From DATEDA01 sp035286595 (GTDB taxonomy: Bacteria; Pseudomonadota; Gammaproteobacteria; Burkholderiales; SG8-39), in NCBI GenBank assembly GCA_035286595.1, contig DATEDA010000034.1:1-43891 (forward strand): a stretch of 43,891 bases of DNA, written 5' to 3'. Positions 23,410-31,982 of this stretch are shown here, one piece after another (the stretch's first letter is position 1; each line of letters begins with the position of its first letter). A model generated the notes under the pieces. It had not been told where the DNA came from. It searched no databases and was given only the letters and a program-made list of their open reading frames with translations. The translations under genes were made by a program, and so were the position numbers.

Positions 23410-25377
23410 CTATGCAGTCGCCGCCTCCGGGACCGTGGCCCCGCGCGCCGCGCGCACCCGGTAGCGTCGGTCGGAGAGCGCGAGCAGGCCGCCGAGCGCC
23501 ATCAGCAGGCAGCCGCCCCAGATCCAGGTGACGAACGGCTTGTGGTACACCCGCAGCGTCCAGGCGCCCTCGCCGACCGGGTCCCCGAGCGACACGTACA
23601 GGTCGCCGCGGATGCCGCTCGCGATCGCGGCCTCGGTCATCGGCATCTGCTGCGCGTTGTAGATGCGCTTCTCGGGTCGGAGCGTGCGGACCGGGCGGCC
23701 GTCCTTGCTCACGTCGACCGCGCCGCGCACCGCGCGATAGTTCGGCCCCGCCGCGTCGCGCACGCCGTCGAACCGGAAGGTGTAGCCGCCGACCGTCACC
23801 GTGTCGCCGACGGCCATCCGCACGTCGCGCTCGGTCTCGTAGCCTTTGACGAGCGTCACGCCCGTGATGAACACCGCGACGCCGAGGTGGGCGAGGGTCA
23901 TCCCCCACCAGGCCCGCGGCTGCTGGGCGAACCGCGCCGCGAGGCTGCCGCGAGCGTTGCGGATCCGCTCCATCGCGCCGACCACCGTGGCCGCGACGAT
24001 CCAGACCGCGAGGCCGAGGCCGAGGCTCACGAGCGGCGACCATCGACCCGCGGCGGCGGGGAACACGAGCGCGGTCGCAGCCGCCACTCCGAGCGCCCAC
24101 CGCAGGCGCGACCAGAGGTCCGGCAGGCTCGCCTGCTTCCAGCGCGCGATCGGGCCGATCCCCATCAGGAACGCGAGCGGCGCCATGAGCGGCACGAAGA
24201 CCGCTTCGAAGTAGGGCGGGCCAACCGAGATCTTGCCCAGGGCGAGCGCGTCGAGGAACAGCGGATACAGCGTGCCGAGAAGCACCGACCCCGCGGCGAC
24301 GAGGAGCAGCACGTTGTTCGCGAGCAGCATCGACTCGCGCGACACCGGCTCGAAATCGCCGCCCGCCCCGACGCGGTGCGCGCGGCTCGCGTACAGCGCG
24401 AGCGAGCCGCCGATCACGAGCGTGAGGAACGCGAGGATGAACACGCCGCGCTTCGGGTCGGTGGCGAACGCGTGCACCGAGGTCAGCACGCCCGAGCGCA
24501 CGAGGAACGTCCCGAGCAGCGACAGCGAGAAGGTGCAGATCGCGAGCAGCACCGTCCAGCTCCGGAACGCCCCGCGCTTCTCGGTCACGGCGAGCGAGTG
24601 GATGAGCGCGGTGCCGACGAGCCACGGCATGAAGGACGCGTTCTCCACCGGGTCCCAGAACCACCAGCCGCCCCAGCCGAGCTCGTAGTACGCCCACCAG
24701 CTGCCGAGCATGACCCCGACGGTGAGAAAGCACCATGCGGCGGTGGTCCAGGGTCGCGACCAGCGCGCCCAAGTGGAATCGAGCCGCCCGCCGAGCAGCG
24801 CCGCAATCGCGAACGCGAACGCCACCGAGAACCCCACGTAGCCCATGTAGAGCATCGGCGGATGGATCACCATCCCGGGATCCTGGAGGAGGGGGTTGAG
24901 GTCGCGCCCGTCGGGCGGCGGCGGGAAGATCCGGTCGAACGGGTTCGACGTGATCAGCATGAAGAGCAGGAACCCGAGGCTGATGAGCCCCATCACGCCG
25001 AGCACGCGCGCCACCATCGCGTCCGGCAGATGGCGGCTGAAGAACGTCACCGCCACGGTCCAGCCGGCGAGCATCAGCACCCAGAGAAGCAGCGACCCTT
25101 CGTGCGAGCCCCAAGTCGCGGCGAACCGATAGGGCAGGGGAAGCTGCGAGTTGGAGTTCGAGGCGACGTTGAGCACCGAGAAGTCGCTGGTGACGAACGA
25201 CCAGGCGAGGCAGGCGAACGCGATCGCGACGAACAGGAACTGCCCCTGCGCCGCTGGCCGGGCGAGCGCCATCCACGCCGGGGTGCGCTGCGCCGCGCCG
25301 ACGATCGGCAGCGTGCCTTGCGCCAGCGCGAGCAGCGCGGCGAGGATGAGCGCGAGCTGTCCGATTTCCGGGATCAT
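23410..25377 (-). CDS. ccmF: Heme lyase CcmF
   Basis: This 655-residue polytopic protein has the WWD heme-handling domain (GWGGWWFWDPVENASFMPW at about residues 234-252). SHEGSLLLWVLMLAGW lies near residues 91-106 and a large C-terminal periplasmic domain follows. With CcmH and CcmI it attaches heme from CcmE to CxxCH motifs. The length is normal for the family. Its ATG (25377) overlaps the ccmE stop (ATGA). Confidence 0.95.
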   Translation of the reverse strand: MIPEIGQLALILAALLALAQGTLPIVGAAQRTPAWMALARPAAQGQFLFVAIAFACLAWSFVTSDFSVLNVASNSNSQLPLPYRFAATWGSHEGSLLLWVLMLAGWTVAVTFFSRHLPDAMVARVLGVMGLISLGFLLFMLITSNPFDRIFPPPPDGRDLNPLLQDPGMVIHPPMLYMGYVGFSVAFAFAIAALLGGRLDSTWARWSRPWTTAAWCFLTVGVMLGSWWAYYELGWGGWWFWDPVENASFMPWLVGTALIHSLAVTEKRGAFRSWTVLLAICTFSLSLLGTFLVRSGVLTSVHAFATDPKRGVFILAFLTLVIGGSLALYASRAHRVGAGGDFEPVSRESMLLANNVLLLVAAGSVLLGTLYPLFLDALALGKISVGPPYFEAVFVPLMAPLAFLMGIGPIARWKQASLPDLWSRLRWALGVAAATALVFPAAAGRWSPLVSLGLGLAVWIVAATVVGAMERIRNARGSLAARFAQQPRAWWGMTLAHLGVAVFITGVTLVKGYETERDVRMAVGDTVTVGGYTFRFDGVRDAAGPNYRAVRGAVDVSKDGRPVRTLRPEKRIYNAQQMPMTEAAIASGIRGDLYVSLGDPVGEGAWTLRVYHKPFVTWIWGGCLLMALGGLLALSDRRYRVRAARGATVPEAATA

Positions 25378-25820
25378 TGCTTGAAGCTCCTCTGGGCTTT
25401 TTGCGCCTGCTCGACCGCATGCGCGGCTTCCGGCGGCATGTAGTTCTCGTCGTGCTTGGCGAGCACCTGCTCGGCGCGGAACACGCCGTCCGGGCCCAGC
25501 CGGCCCTCGGCGACGATGCCTTTACCCTCGCGGAACAGGTCGGGCAGGATGCCCTTGTAGACGACCGGCACGCTCTTTGCGGTGTCGGTGACCACGAACT
25601 GCAGCGTGAGCCCGTCGGCCTGCCGCTTCAGGCTGCCGGCCTCGACCATGCCGCCGACGCGGAACGCGCGATCCTTCGGCGCCTCGCCCGCGGCGATCTG
25701 CGACGGGCTGAAGAAGAACACGAGATTGGAGCGGAAGGCGTTCAGCACGAGCGCCGCCGCGATCGCGATTGCGCCGAGCCCCGCGGCGATGAGCACCAGG
25801 CGCTTATGCCGCGGCTTCAT
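25374..25820 (-). CDS. ccmE: Heme chaperone CcmE
   Basis: The 148-residue periplasmic protein is anchored by an N-terminal helix (LVLIAAGLGAIAIAAALVL). It has the OB-fold core FRVGGMVEAGSLKR and the covalent heme site AKHDENYMPP, with H123 the heme-binding histidine and Y127 the axial ligand. It ferries heme from CcmC to CcmF. It overlaps ccmD by 17 bases. Confidence 0.94.
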   Translation of the reverse strand: MKPRHKRLVLIAAGLGAIAIAAALVLNAFRSNLVFFFSPSQIAAGEAPKDRAFRVGGMVEAGSLKRQADGLTLQFVVTDTAKSVPVVYKGILPDLFREGKGIVAEGRLGPDGVFRAEQVLAKHDENYMPPEAAHAVEQAQKAQRSFKQ

Positions 25821-25998
25821 GTCCGACCTGACGTGCGGCGAGGCTCGCGCGCTTCAGCGCGTCGAGCGCGCGGCGGCGGCGCGCGCGAACGACGAGCGGC
25901 TCGACGATCATGCAGAGCGCGACGACGGCGAAGCTGCCCCAGACGAACGGCGCGTAGCCGCCCATCGCGAAGAACTCCGCGGCGCTCCCCCAGCTCAT
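25804..25998 (-). CDS. ccmD: Heme exporter protein CcmD
   Basis: This 64-residue protein starts at ATG 25998, overlapping the ccmC stop (ATGA). AEFFAMGGYAPFVWGSFAVV leads into a single membrane helix, then a basic tail (VRARRRRALDALKRA). CcmD stabilises CcmC and helps release holo-CcmE. Size, sequence and position between ccmC and ccmE identify it. Confidence 0.9.
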   Translation of the reverse strand: MSWGSAAEFFAMGGYAPFVWGSFAVVALCMIVEPLVVRARRRRALDALKRASLAARQVGHEAAA

Positions 25999-26744
25999 GG
26001 CGCTACCCCAGCGAGCTCGTGGACCCAGCCCGCGTGCCGCTCGCGCTCGAGGATGATCGCGCGGACCCGCACGAGGGACACCGCGATGCTGTACGCCCAG
26101 AACGCGAAAACCATCACGATCATGCCGGTGAACATGATCGTCGCCATCGTCGGCGCCCTGGTGAGGCTCACCGACGCCCCTTGGTGCAGCGTGTTCCACC
26201 ATTTCACCGAGAAGTAGATGATCGGGATGTTGACGACGCCCACGAGCGCGAGCACCGCGCCCGCCTTGTCCGCACGGCGCGCATCGTCGATTGCCGCCTG
26301 CAGCGCCATGAAGCCGAGGTAGAGGAAGAACAGGATCAGCTCGGAGGTGAGGCGGGCGTCCCAGACCCAGTAGGTACCCCAGGTGGGGCGGCCCCAGAGC
26401 GCACCGGTCCACAGCGACAGGAACGCGAACAGCGCGCCGGTCGGCGCGAGCGCGCTCGCCATCATGCCCGAGAGCCGCGAGTTGAGCACGAGCCCGATGC
26501 CTGCCCAGCCGGCCATCACGAGATAGATGAACATCGACATCCAGGACGCCGGCACGTGCACGAAGATGATCCGGTACGCCTCGCCCTGCTGGAAATCGGT
26601 CGGCGCGACGAAGAAGGCGATGTAGAGCCCGATCGCGGCGAGGACCGCGGCCGCGGCGGCGAACCACGGCACCATCCCCCCCGCCAGCGGATAGAAGCTC
26701 TGCGGGGATGAAAACCTGAACCAGTTGACGATCCGTTGACTCAT
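25995..26744 (-). CDS. ccmC: Heme exporter/handling protein CcmC
   Basis: This 249-residue six-helix protein has the tryptophan-rich WWD motif WGTYWVWDARLTSE at about 122-135. Flanking periplasmic histidines occur in IIFVHVPASWMSMF and KWWNTLHQGASV. It loads heme onto CcmE. ccmB ends one base before its ATG. Confidence 0.94.
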   Translation of the reverse strand: MSQRIVNWFRFSSPQSFYPLAGGMVPWFAAAAAVLAAIGLYIAFFVAPTDFQQGEAYRIIFVHVPASWMSMFIYLVMAGWAGIGLVLNSRLSGMMASALAPTGALFAFLSLWTGALWGRPTWGTYWVWDARLTSELILFFLYLGFMALQAAIDDARRADKAGAVLALVGVVNIPIIYFSVKWWNTLHQGASVSLTRAPTMATIMFTGMIVMVFAFWAYSIAVSLVRVRAIILERERHAGWVHELAGVAP

Positions 26745-26745
26745 C

Positions 26746-27426
26746 TCATTCCAGCGCGATCCGCAGCGCCGCGGCGATCGCCCACGGCGCGAAGAACGCG
26801 GCGATCACGAGGCAGGCCCCGAGGAGCGACAGGTGCGCCTCGGCGCCGGTTCCCGCCAGGTTCGCATCCACCGCTCCGGCGCCGAAGACGAGCGCCGGCA
26901 CGTACAGCGGGAGGACGAGCAGCGCGACGAGCAGCCCGCCGCCGCGCACCCCCAGCGTCAGCGCCGCGCCGATCGCGCCGACGAGGCTCAGGACCGGGGT
27001 GCCGAGCACGAGCGATGCCGCGAGGACCGCGATTGTATCCGCGGGCAGGCCGTACTGCAGCGCGAGCACCGGCGACACCACCACGAGCGGGAGGCCTGTC
27101 ACGAGCCAGTGCGCGGTCACTTTGGCCGCCACGAGCCCGACGAACGGCTCGGGCGAGAGCGCCATCTGCTCGAGCGTGCCGTCGTCGTAGTCGGAGGCGA
27201 ACAGCCGTGCGAGCGAGAGCATCGTGGCGAGCAGCGCGCCCACCCAGAGCACGCCCGGCCCGATCCGCCGCAGGAGGTCGGGCTCCGGCCCGATGCCAAG
27301 GGGGAAGAGGCTCGCGACGACGACGAAGAAGAACACCGGGGCGAGCGCGTCGGACTTGCGCCGCATCGCGAGCAACAGGTCGCGGCGCAGGACGCCGATC
27401 GCCGCTGCGAGGGCGCCGCCGCTCAT
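26746..27426 (-). CDS. ccmB: Heme exporter protein CcmB (ABC permease)
   Basis: The 226-residue six-helix permease starts at ATG 27426, overlapping the ccmA stop (ATGA). RRDLLLAMRRKSDALAPVFFF at the N-terminus, FASDYDDGTLEQMALSPEP and the helix-rich remainder match CcmB. With CcmA it forms the ATP-using complex needed to release heme-loaded CcmE from CcmC. Confidence 0.92.
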   Translation of the reverse strand: MSGGALAAAIGVLRRDLLLAMRRKSDALAPVFFFVVVASLFPLGIGPEPDLLRRIGPGVLWVGALLATMLSLARLFASDYDDGTLEQMALSPEPFVGLVAAKVTAHWLVTGLPLVVVSPVLALQYGLPADTIAVLAASLVLGTPVLSLVGAIGAALTLGVRGGGLLVALLVLPLYVPALVFGAGAVDANLAGTGAEAHLSLLGACLVIAAFFAPWAIAAALRIALE

Positions 27427-28037
27427 GCGCCGAGCTTGAGCGTCGCGAGCGCGCCGCGCGTGGCGAGCGACTGGTGGCTCGTGACGAGCGCCATCCCGCC
27501 GGCGGCGAGATGCGCGTCGATCGCAGCCGCGAGCCATTCCACGCCGCTGGCATCGAGCGCGGCGAGCGGCTCGTCGAGCACCCACAGCCTTGCCCCGCCG
27601 AGCGCGAGACGCGCGAGCGCGGCGCGCCGCTTCTGCCCCTGCGAAAGGCTGCGCACCGGGAGCTCTGCGGCCGCCGCCACCCCGACCTGCGCGAGTGCTC
27701 CGCGCGCCGCCGCGGTCGTGATCGAACGTCCCGCGAGCGCCGCGGCCGCGCGGACGTTCTCGACCGCGGTCAGGTCGTCCTTCAGCGCGTTCGGGTGCCC
27801 GCAGTAGAGGACCTCGCGGCGATACGCCTCGCCGAGGGTACGGATCGGTCGCCCGTCCCAGGTGACGTGGCCCTGCGCCGGCGGTGCGAGCCCGACGGCG
27901 ATCCGCAGCAGGCTCGTCTTTCCGGCGCCGTTCGCCCCCTGGACGAGCAAGCCCGCGCCCGGCGCAACCGCGAACGAGAGGCCGGAGAACAGCGTTCGTT
28001 CTCCGCGCACGCATTCAAGCCCCGATGCCGCGAGCAC
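27423..28037 (-). CDS. ccmA: Cytochrome c biogenesis ATPase CcmA
   Basis: The 204-residue ABC ATPase is read from GTG 28037. It has Walker A GANGAGKT at 34-41, the signature LSQGQKRR at about 131-138, Walker B LWVLDEP at 151-157, and VTSHQ as the H-loop. YCGHPNALKDDLTAVENV is typical of CcmA. It is the first gene of the nine-gene ccmA-I operon, which supplies heme c to NirS, NirM, NirC and NirN in this window. Confidence 0.93.
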   Translation of the reverse strand: MLAASGLECVRGERTLFSGLSFAVAPGAGLLVQGANGAGKTSLLRIAVGLAPPAQGHVTWDGRPIRTLGEAYRREVLYCGHPNALKDDLTAVENVRAAAALAGRSITTAAARGALAQVGVAAAAELPVRSLSQGQKRRAALARLALGGARLWVLDEPLAALDASGVEWLAAAIDAHLAAGGMALVTSHQSLATRGALATLKLGA

Positions 28038-28048
28038 CGCGGTGTCTC

Positions 28049-28129
28049 CTGGTGGGAGCGGGCGCCGCGCCCGCCGGAAGGCCGCTATCTTACCGGCGCG
28101 GCCCCGCGCCGCCGTCCCAGGCCCACCAG
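28049..28129. repeat. Cloverleaf-like inverted repeat element upstream of ccmA
   Basis: An outer stem CTGGTGGG (28049-28056) pairs with CCCACCAG (28122-28129). Inside are two further perfect hairpins: GCGGGCGC/GCGCCCGC around one base (28058-28074) and GGCGCGG/CCGCGCC around CC (28095-28110). The start, GTGGGAGCGG, resembles the core of REP elements. It fills most of the 119-base gap between ccmA and the ACT-domain gene, both on the minus strand. It may terminate the upstream gene or be a mobile non-autonomous repeat. Confidence 0.5.
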
Positions 28130-28156
28130 TAGGTCCCTGCCGCTCGACCGAGCGCT

Positions 28157-28579
28157 TCAGGCCTTCTCCAGGATTTCTATCACCTTATTGACATCGTCCA
28201 GCGAGTCCACCGCCATGTGGGCCACAAACTGCGCGCCGATCACGGAGGCCGAGAACCCGCGGAGGTTGATTCCCCCGTCAGCAAGCTTCTGCGCCAACTC
28301 CGCGGCGATGCCGGGCCGGTCCGGGCCCATGACCCGAACGGAGTGAAGGCTTTGGGCAACGTTGAAACCCACTTGTGCGGCCGCCCGGATTTCCCTGTCA
28401 CCCTGCAGCGGCGTGACGAACACCACTCCCTTCCCGGGGGCTTCCGGGGCGCGCCGGGCAATGATGAACTGCAGGTCTGCCCCCGCTTCGCGCAAAGTCG
28501 TCAACACCTCCGCAAGGCCGCCGGGTCGGTCTGGGATGGTCGCCGCCCAAACATCCGCGCGTTCCACGAGAAGTTCCAT
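28157..28579 (-). CDS. Small protein with two ACT domains
   Basis: ATG 28579 follows a clear GGAAGGAGGA ribosome site. The 140 residues hold two ACT domains: residues about 1-65 (MELLVERADVWAATIPDRPGG then LAEVLTTLREAGADLQFI) and 70-140 (SVRVMGPDRPGIAAELAQKLADGGINLRG over two stretches). ACT domains usually bind amino acids or other small ligands and regulate enzymes. It is divergent from acsA across about 200 bases, so a role in regulating acetate or amino acid metabolism is possible but unproven. No DNA-binding part is present. Confidence 0.75.
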   Translation of the reverse strand: MELLVERADVWAATIPDRPGGLAEVLTTLREAGADLQFIIARRAPEAPGKGVVFVTPLQGDREIRAAAQVGFNVAQSLHSVRVMGPDRPGIAAELAQKLADGGINLRGFSASVIGAQFVAHMAVDSLDDVNKVIEILEKA

Positions 28580-28781
28580 GACGGATCCTCCTTCCTTCCT
28601 GCTGCCCTGATGAAAATCTAGGTCACGACTGCCCCGCAAGCAAGTCTCAGCGGGGTTAGTATTTCGCTTCCAAATCAACGCTTCGGTTGGGTGCCCGGTG
28701 AGTGCGCGCCGCCGCGCCGTTGCCGCGGGTGGTCCCGGGAGTGCCTGCATCGGAATCCCGGAAAATCAAGGAGGAACCGTC

Positions 28782-30839
28782 ATGTCAGAAGGCAAGTCGC
28801 CGCGCCCTGCCGCGGCGCAGCAGACTGCCGATGTCTCCGAGGCGCAGATCGCGGTGCATTGGCCGGAGGAGGACTACTTCGCGCCGTCGAACCGCTTCAT
28901 TGCGCAGGCCAATTTGACGGACGCGGGCGTGTTCGGGCGCTTTTCCCTCGACAAGTTCCCCGAGTGCTTCAAGGAGTTCGCGGACTTGCTCGACTGGTAC
29001 AAGCACTGGGAGACGACGCTCGACGCCAGCAATCCCCCGTTCTGGCGCTGGTTCGTGGGCGGCAAGATCAACGCGTGCTACAACTGCGTGGATCGCCACA
29101 TCGCCAGGCACAAGAACAAGACGGCGATCCATTTCGTGCCCGAGCCGGAGCACGAGGCGGTACAGCACCTCACCTATCAGGACCTCTTCGTACGCGTCAA
29201 CGAGTTCGCCGCCCTGTTGCGCGACTTCTGCGGCCTGAAGGCGGGCGACCGCGTGACCTTGCACATGCCGATGGTGGCGGAGCTGCCGATCACCATGCTC
29301 GCCTGCGCGCGGCTCGGTGTGATTCACTCGCAGGTGTTCAGCGGATTCAGCGGCAAGGCCTGCGCCGACCGCGTCTCGGATTCCGAGAGCCGCTTGTTGA
29401 TCACCATGGACGCCTATCACCGCGCCGGCAAGCTGCTTGATCACAAGGAAAAAGCCGACACCGCGATCATCGGGGCCGCCAGCGACGGCCATCAGGTCGA
29501 CAAGGTTCTGATCTGGCAGCGCTACCCGGGCAAGTACTCGAGCCCAACGCCGCTCGTGGAGGGACGCGACGTCATCATCAACGACCTCCTCAAGAAGTTC
29601 CGTGGCAAGCGTGTCGAGCCCGTGCAGATGCCGGCCGAGGCGCCGCTGTTCCTCATGTACACGAGCGGCACCACGGGGCGGCCCAAAGGCTGCCAACACT
29701 CCATCGGCGGCTACCTCGCCTACGTCACCTGGACATCGAAGCACATCCAGGACATCCACCCCGAGGACGTGTACTGGTGCATGGCAGACATCGGCTGGAT
29801 CACAGGCCATTCCTACATCGTCTACGGCCCGCTTGCGCTCGCCGCTTCTTCGGTGGTGTACGAAGGGGTGCCGACCCATCCGGACGCCGGACGGCCCTGG
29901 CGCATCGCCGAAGACCTCGACGTCAACATCTTCCACACGTCGCCCACGGCGATCCGCGCGCTGCGGCGCGACGGACCCGACGAGCCCGCGAAGTACAACT
30001 ACCGCTTCAAGCACATGACGACCGTGGGCGAGCCGATCGAGCCCGCAGTCTGGAAGTGGTACCACAAGATGGTCGGCAAGGGCGAGGCGGTGATCGTGGA
30101 CACCTGGTGGCAGACCGAGAATGGCGGATTCCTTTGCAGCACGGTGCCGGCGATCCACAAGATGAAGCCCGGCAGCACGGGACCCGGGATCCCGGGCATT
30201 CACCCGGTGATCTACGACGACGAGGCAAAGGAGCTTCCGAGCGGCTCGGGCAGGGCGGGCAACATCTGCATCCGCAACCCCTGGCCCGGCGCTTTCCAGA
30301 CCATCTGGAAGGACCCGGATCGCTATGTGCGCCAGTACTACTCGCGCTATTGCCGTGATTCGAACAGCAAGGACTGGCGCGACTGGCCTTACATGGCTGG
30401 CGATGGCGCGGTGCAGGCAGCGGACGGTTACTACCGGATCCTCGGCCGCATCGATGACGTGATCAACGTCGCCGGCCATCGCCTCGGCACCAAGGAAATC
30501 GAGTCGGCCGCGCTCGTCGTGCCCGAGGTCGTCGAGGCGGCGGTGGTCCCGGTCGCCGACGAGATCAAGGGCAAGGTGCCCGACCTCTATGTCTCGTTGA
30601 AGCCGGGACTGGCGGCTTCCGTGGAGCTCGCGAACAAGGTCTCGGCAGCGGTGGTTTCCGAGATTGGCGCAATCGCGCGGCCGCGCCGAGTCATCATCGT
30701 TCCGGATATGCCCAAGACCCGCTCGGGAAAGATCATGCGCCGCGTGCTCGCGGCGATCTCAAATCGGCAGGATCCTGGCGACGTGTCCACCCTCGCCAAT
30801 CCGGAGATCGTTGAGACGATCAAGGAGCTGGCCAAGTAG
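28782..30839 (+). CDS. acsA: Acetyl-CoA synthetase (AMP-forming)
   Basis: ATG 28782 follows AAGGAGGAACC. The 685-residue protein belongs to the acyl-adenylate-forming family: YTSGTTGRPKGCQHSIGGYL (phosphate loop), VDTWWQTENGGFLCSTVP with the tryptophan pair that limits the pocket to acetate, WPYMAGDGA, ILGRIDDVINVAGHRLGT, and the catalytic lysine in KTRSGKIMRR near the C-terminus. The usual TWWQTE-TGG has asparagine for threonine here. It activates acetate to acetyl-CoA. The 200-base upstream region holds a CCCCGC/GCGGGG inverted repeat (28632-28655) but no clear FNR box. GNAT enzymes elsewhere in the window could be its regulators, an untested idea. Confidence 0.88.
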   Translation: MSEGKSPRPAAAQQTADVSEAQIAVHWPEEDYFAPSNRFIAQANLTDAGVFGRFSLDKFPECFKEFADLLDWYKHWETTLDASNPPFWRWFVGGKINACYNCVDRHIARHKNKTAIHFVPEPEHEAVQHLTYQDLFVRVNEFAALLRDFCGLKAGDRVTLHMPMVAELPITMLACARLGVIHSQVFSGFSGKACADRVSDSESRLLITMDAYHRAGKLLDHKEKADTAIIGAASDGHQVDKVLIWQRYPGKYSSPTPLVEGRDVIINDLLKKFRGKRVEPVQMPAEAPLFLMYTSGTTGRPKGCQHSIGGYLAYVTWTSKHIQDIHPEDVYWCMADIGWITGHSYIVYGPLALAASSVVYEGVPTHPDAGRPWRIAEDLDVNIFHTSPTAIRALRRDGPDEPAKYNYRFKHMTTVGEPIEPAVWKWYHKMVGKGEAVIVDTWWQTENGGFLCSTVPAIHKMKPGSTGPGIPGIHPVIYDDEAKELPSGSGRAGNICIRNPWPGAFQTIWKDPDRYVRQYYSRYCRDSNSKDWRDWPYMAGDGAVQAADGYYRILGRIDDVINVAGHRLGTKEIESAALVVPEVVEAAVVPVADEIKGKVPDLYVSLKPGLAASVELANKVSAAVVSEIGAIARPRRVIIVPDMPKTRSGKIMRRVLAAISNRQDPGDVSTLANPEIVETIKELAK

Positions 30840-30898
30840 CGCAAATGCGCGCGACGCGGGGCCCGCGCTAGTAGGGCTCGGGTCGTCGCAACTGCCGC

Positions 30899-30919
30899 GC
30901 AGCGCGTCTGGCGCGCTGC
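30899..30919. terminator. Hairpin between convergent acsA and nirE
   Basis: GCAGCGCG and CGCGCTGC pair perfectly around TCTGG. It lies in the 84-base gap between the convergent acsA and nirE genes, just beyond the nirE stop. No clear T-tract follows on either strand, so it is a likely but unproven bidirectional terminator. Confidence 0.4.
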
Positions 30920-30923
30920 CGCG

Positions 30924-31838
30924 TTATGCGTGCGCGAACTCGAGGCGGGACGCGAGGCGCTTCGCGTCGGCGTCAAATGCACCGAGCGCCTCGCGCAAGC
31001 GCACCACCTCGCCGACGATCACCAGGCTGGGCGGCCTGACGCCGGCGCGCGCGGCGAGCCCGGGCAGATCGCGCAGCGTGCCCGTCACCACGCGCTGGCG
31101 CTCGGTGGTCGCCCGTTCGACCACGGCCGCAGGCAGGCTCGGGCTCGCGCCGCGTGCGATCAGCTCGCGACAGATCTCGGCCAGCCGCGTGAGGCCCATG
31201 TAGATCACGACGGTCTGGTGCGGACGCGCGAGCGTCTCCCAGTCGAGATCCGACGAGCCGTCCTTCCGGTGCCCGGTGGCGAACACCACCGCCCGGGCGT
31301 GCTCGCGATGGGTGAGGGGGATTCCCGCGTAGCAGGAAGCGCCGCTTGCCGAGGTCACGCCCGGCACGACCTCGAACGGCACGCCGTGCTCGGCCAGGAA
31401 CTCGCACTCCTCGCCGCCGCGTCCGAAGACGAACGGGTCGCCGCCTTTCAATCGCAGCACGCGCCTGCCCCGCCGTGCGAGCGCGACGAGGAGCTTGTTG
31501 ATCTCGTCCTGGGCGAGCGCGTGGCAGCCCTGCCGCTTGCCGGCGTAGATGCGCTCGGCCCGGGGATCGACGAGCGCGAGCACCGCGTCGCTCACGAGGT
31601 AGTCGTACACGACCGCATCGACCGATCGCATCAGCCGCGCCGCGCGCAGCGTCAACAGGTCGGGGTCGCCCGGCCCGGCACCGACGAGATAGACGATGCC
31701 GCGCGCGCCGCCGAACGGCCATGCGGTCCGGCTCGCATCGCCGCGCGGCTCACGTGCGGAGCGTACGCGCGTGCCGCGCTCCTCGAGCGACACCTCGCAG
31801 CGGTGGCGCGCTCGGGGCTCCCAGCGATTCCGCGACAT
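30924..31838 (-). CDS. nirE: Uroporphyrinogen-III C-methyltransferase NirE
   Basis: This SAM-dependent methyltransferase has VYLVGAGPGDPDLLTLRAARL, LRLKGGDPFVFGRGGEECEF, VPGVTSASGASCYAGIPLTH and VVIYMGLTRLAEICREL, all standard for SUMT/CobA. It makes precorrin-2, the first step towards heme d1 and siroheme. ATG 31838 (304 residues) is preferred to the longer GTG 31868, because the shared FNR box would start transcription near 31860, inside that extension. About 55 residues precede the conserved fold, so an even later start is possible. Divergence from nirS supports NirE over a cobalamin or siroheme role. Confidence 0.85.
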   Translation of the reverse strand: MSRNRWEPRARHRCEVSLEERGTRVRSAREPRGDASRTAWPFGGARGIVYLVGAGPGDPDLLTLRAARLMRSVDAVVYDYLVSDAVLALVDPRAERIYAGKRQGCHALAQDEINKLLVALARRGRRVLRLKGGDPFVFGRGGEECEFLAEHGVPFEVVPGVTSASGASCYAGIPLTHREHARAVVFATGHRKDGSSDLDWETLARPHQTVVIYMGLTRLAEICRELIARGASPSLPAAVVERATTERQRVVTGTLRDLPGLAARAGVRPPSLVIVGEVVRLREALGAFDADAKRLASRLEFAHA

Positions 31839-31866
31839 TTCTCGGCGGCCTTGTTGCAATGGCCAC

Positions 31867-31936
31867 ACTCTAGAAGGGGGCCTGCGGAGGGGCTTTGATA
31901 ATCATCAAAGTCGGTTCGGCGACTGGCGGGCATCCT
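31867..31936. promoter_or_regulatory. Bidirectional FNR/DNR promoter between nirE and nirS
   Basis: TTGATAATCATCAA (31895-31908) is a perfect FNR/DNR palindrome. Leftward, TAGAGT (31872-31867) is at the class II -10 position for nirE. Rightward, CATCCT (31931-31936) is at the same distance for nirS. One bound dimer could activate both operons. The box sequence does not separate oxygen-sensing FNR from nitric oxide-sensing DNR/NNR. Confidence 0.8.
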
Positions 31937-31982
31937 CTCGCGAACCGAGGATCCTTCAATCATTCGCTGCAAGGAGCACGCG

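Noticed and set aside
23110..25443. Long plus-strand frame opposite ccmF
   Set aside because: It is rich in arginine, histidine and glutamate as expected for an antisense shadow; ccmF carries the WWD motif.
31838..31868. Extended nirE start at GTG 31868
   Set aside because: The predicted transcription start from the shared FNR/DNR box lies downstream of that codon, and the extra residues are not part of the SUMT fold.
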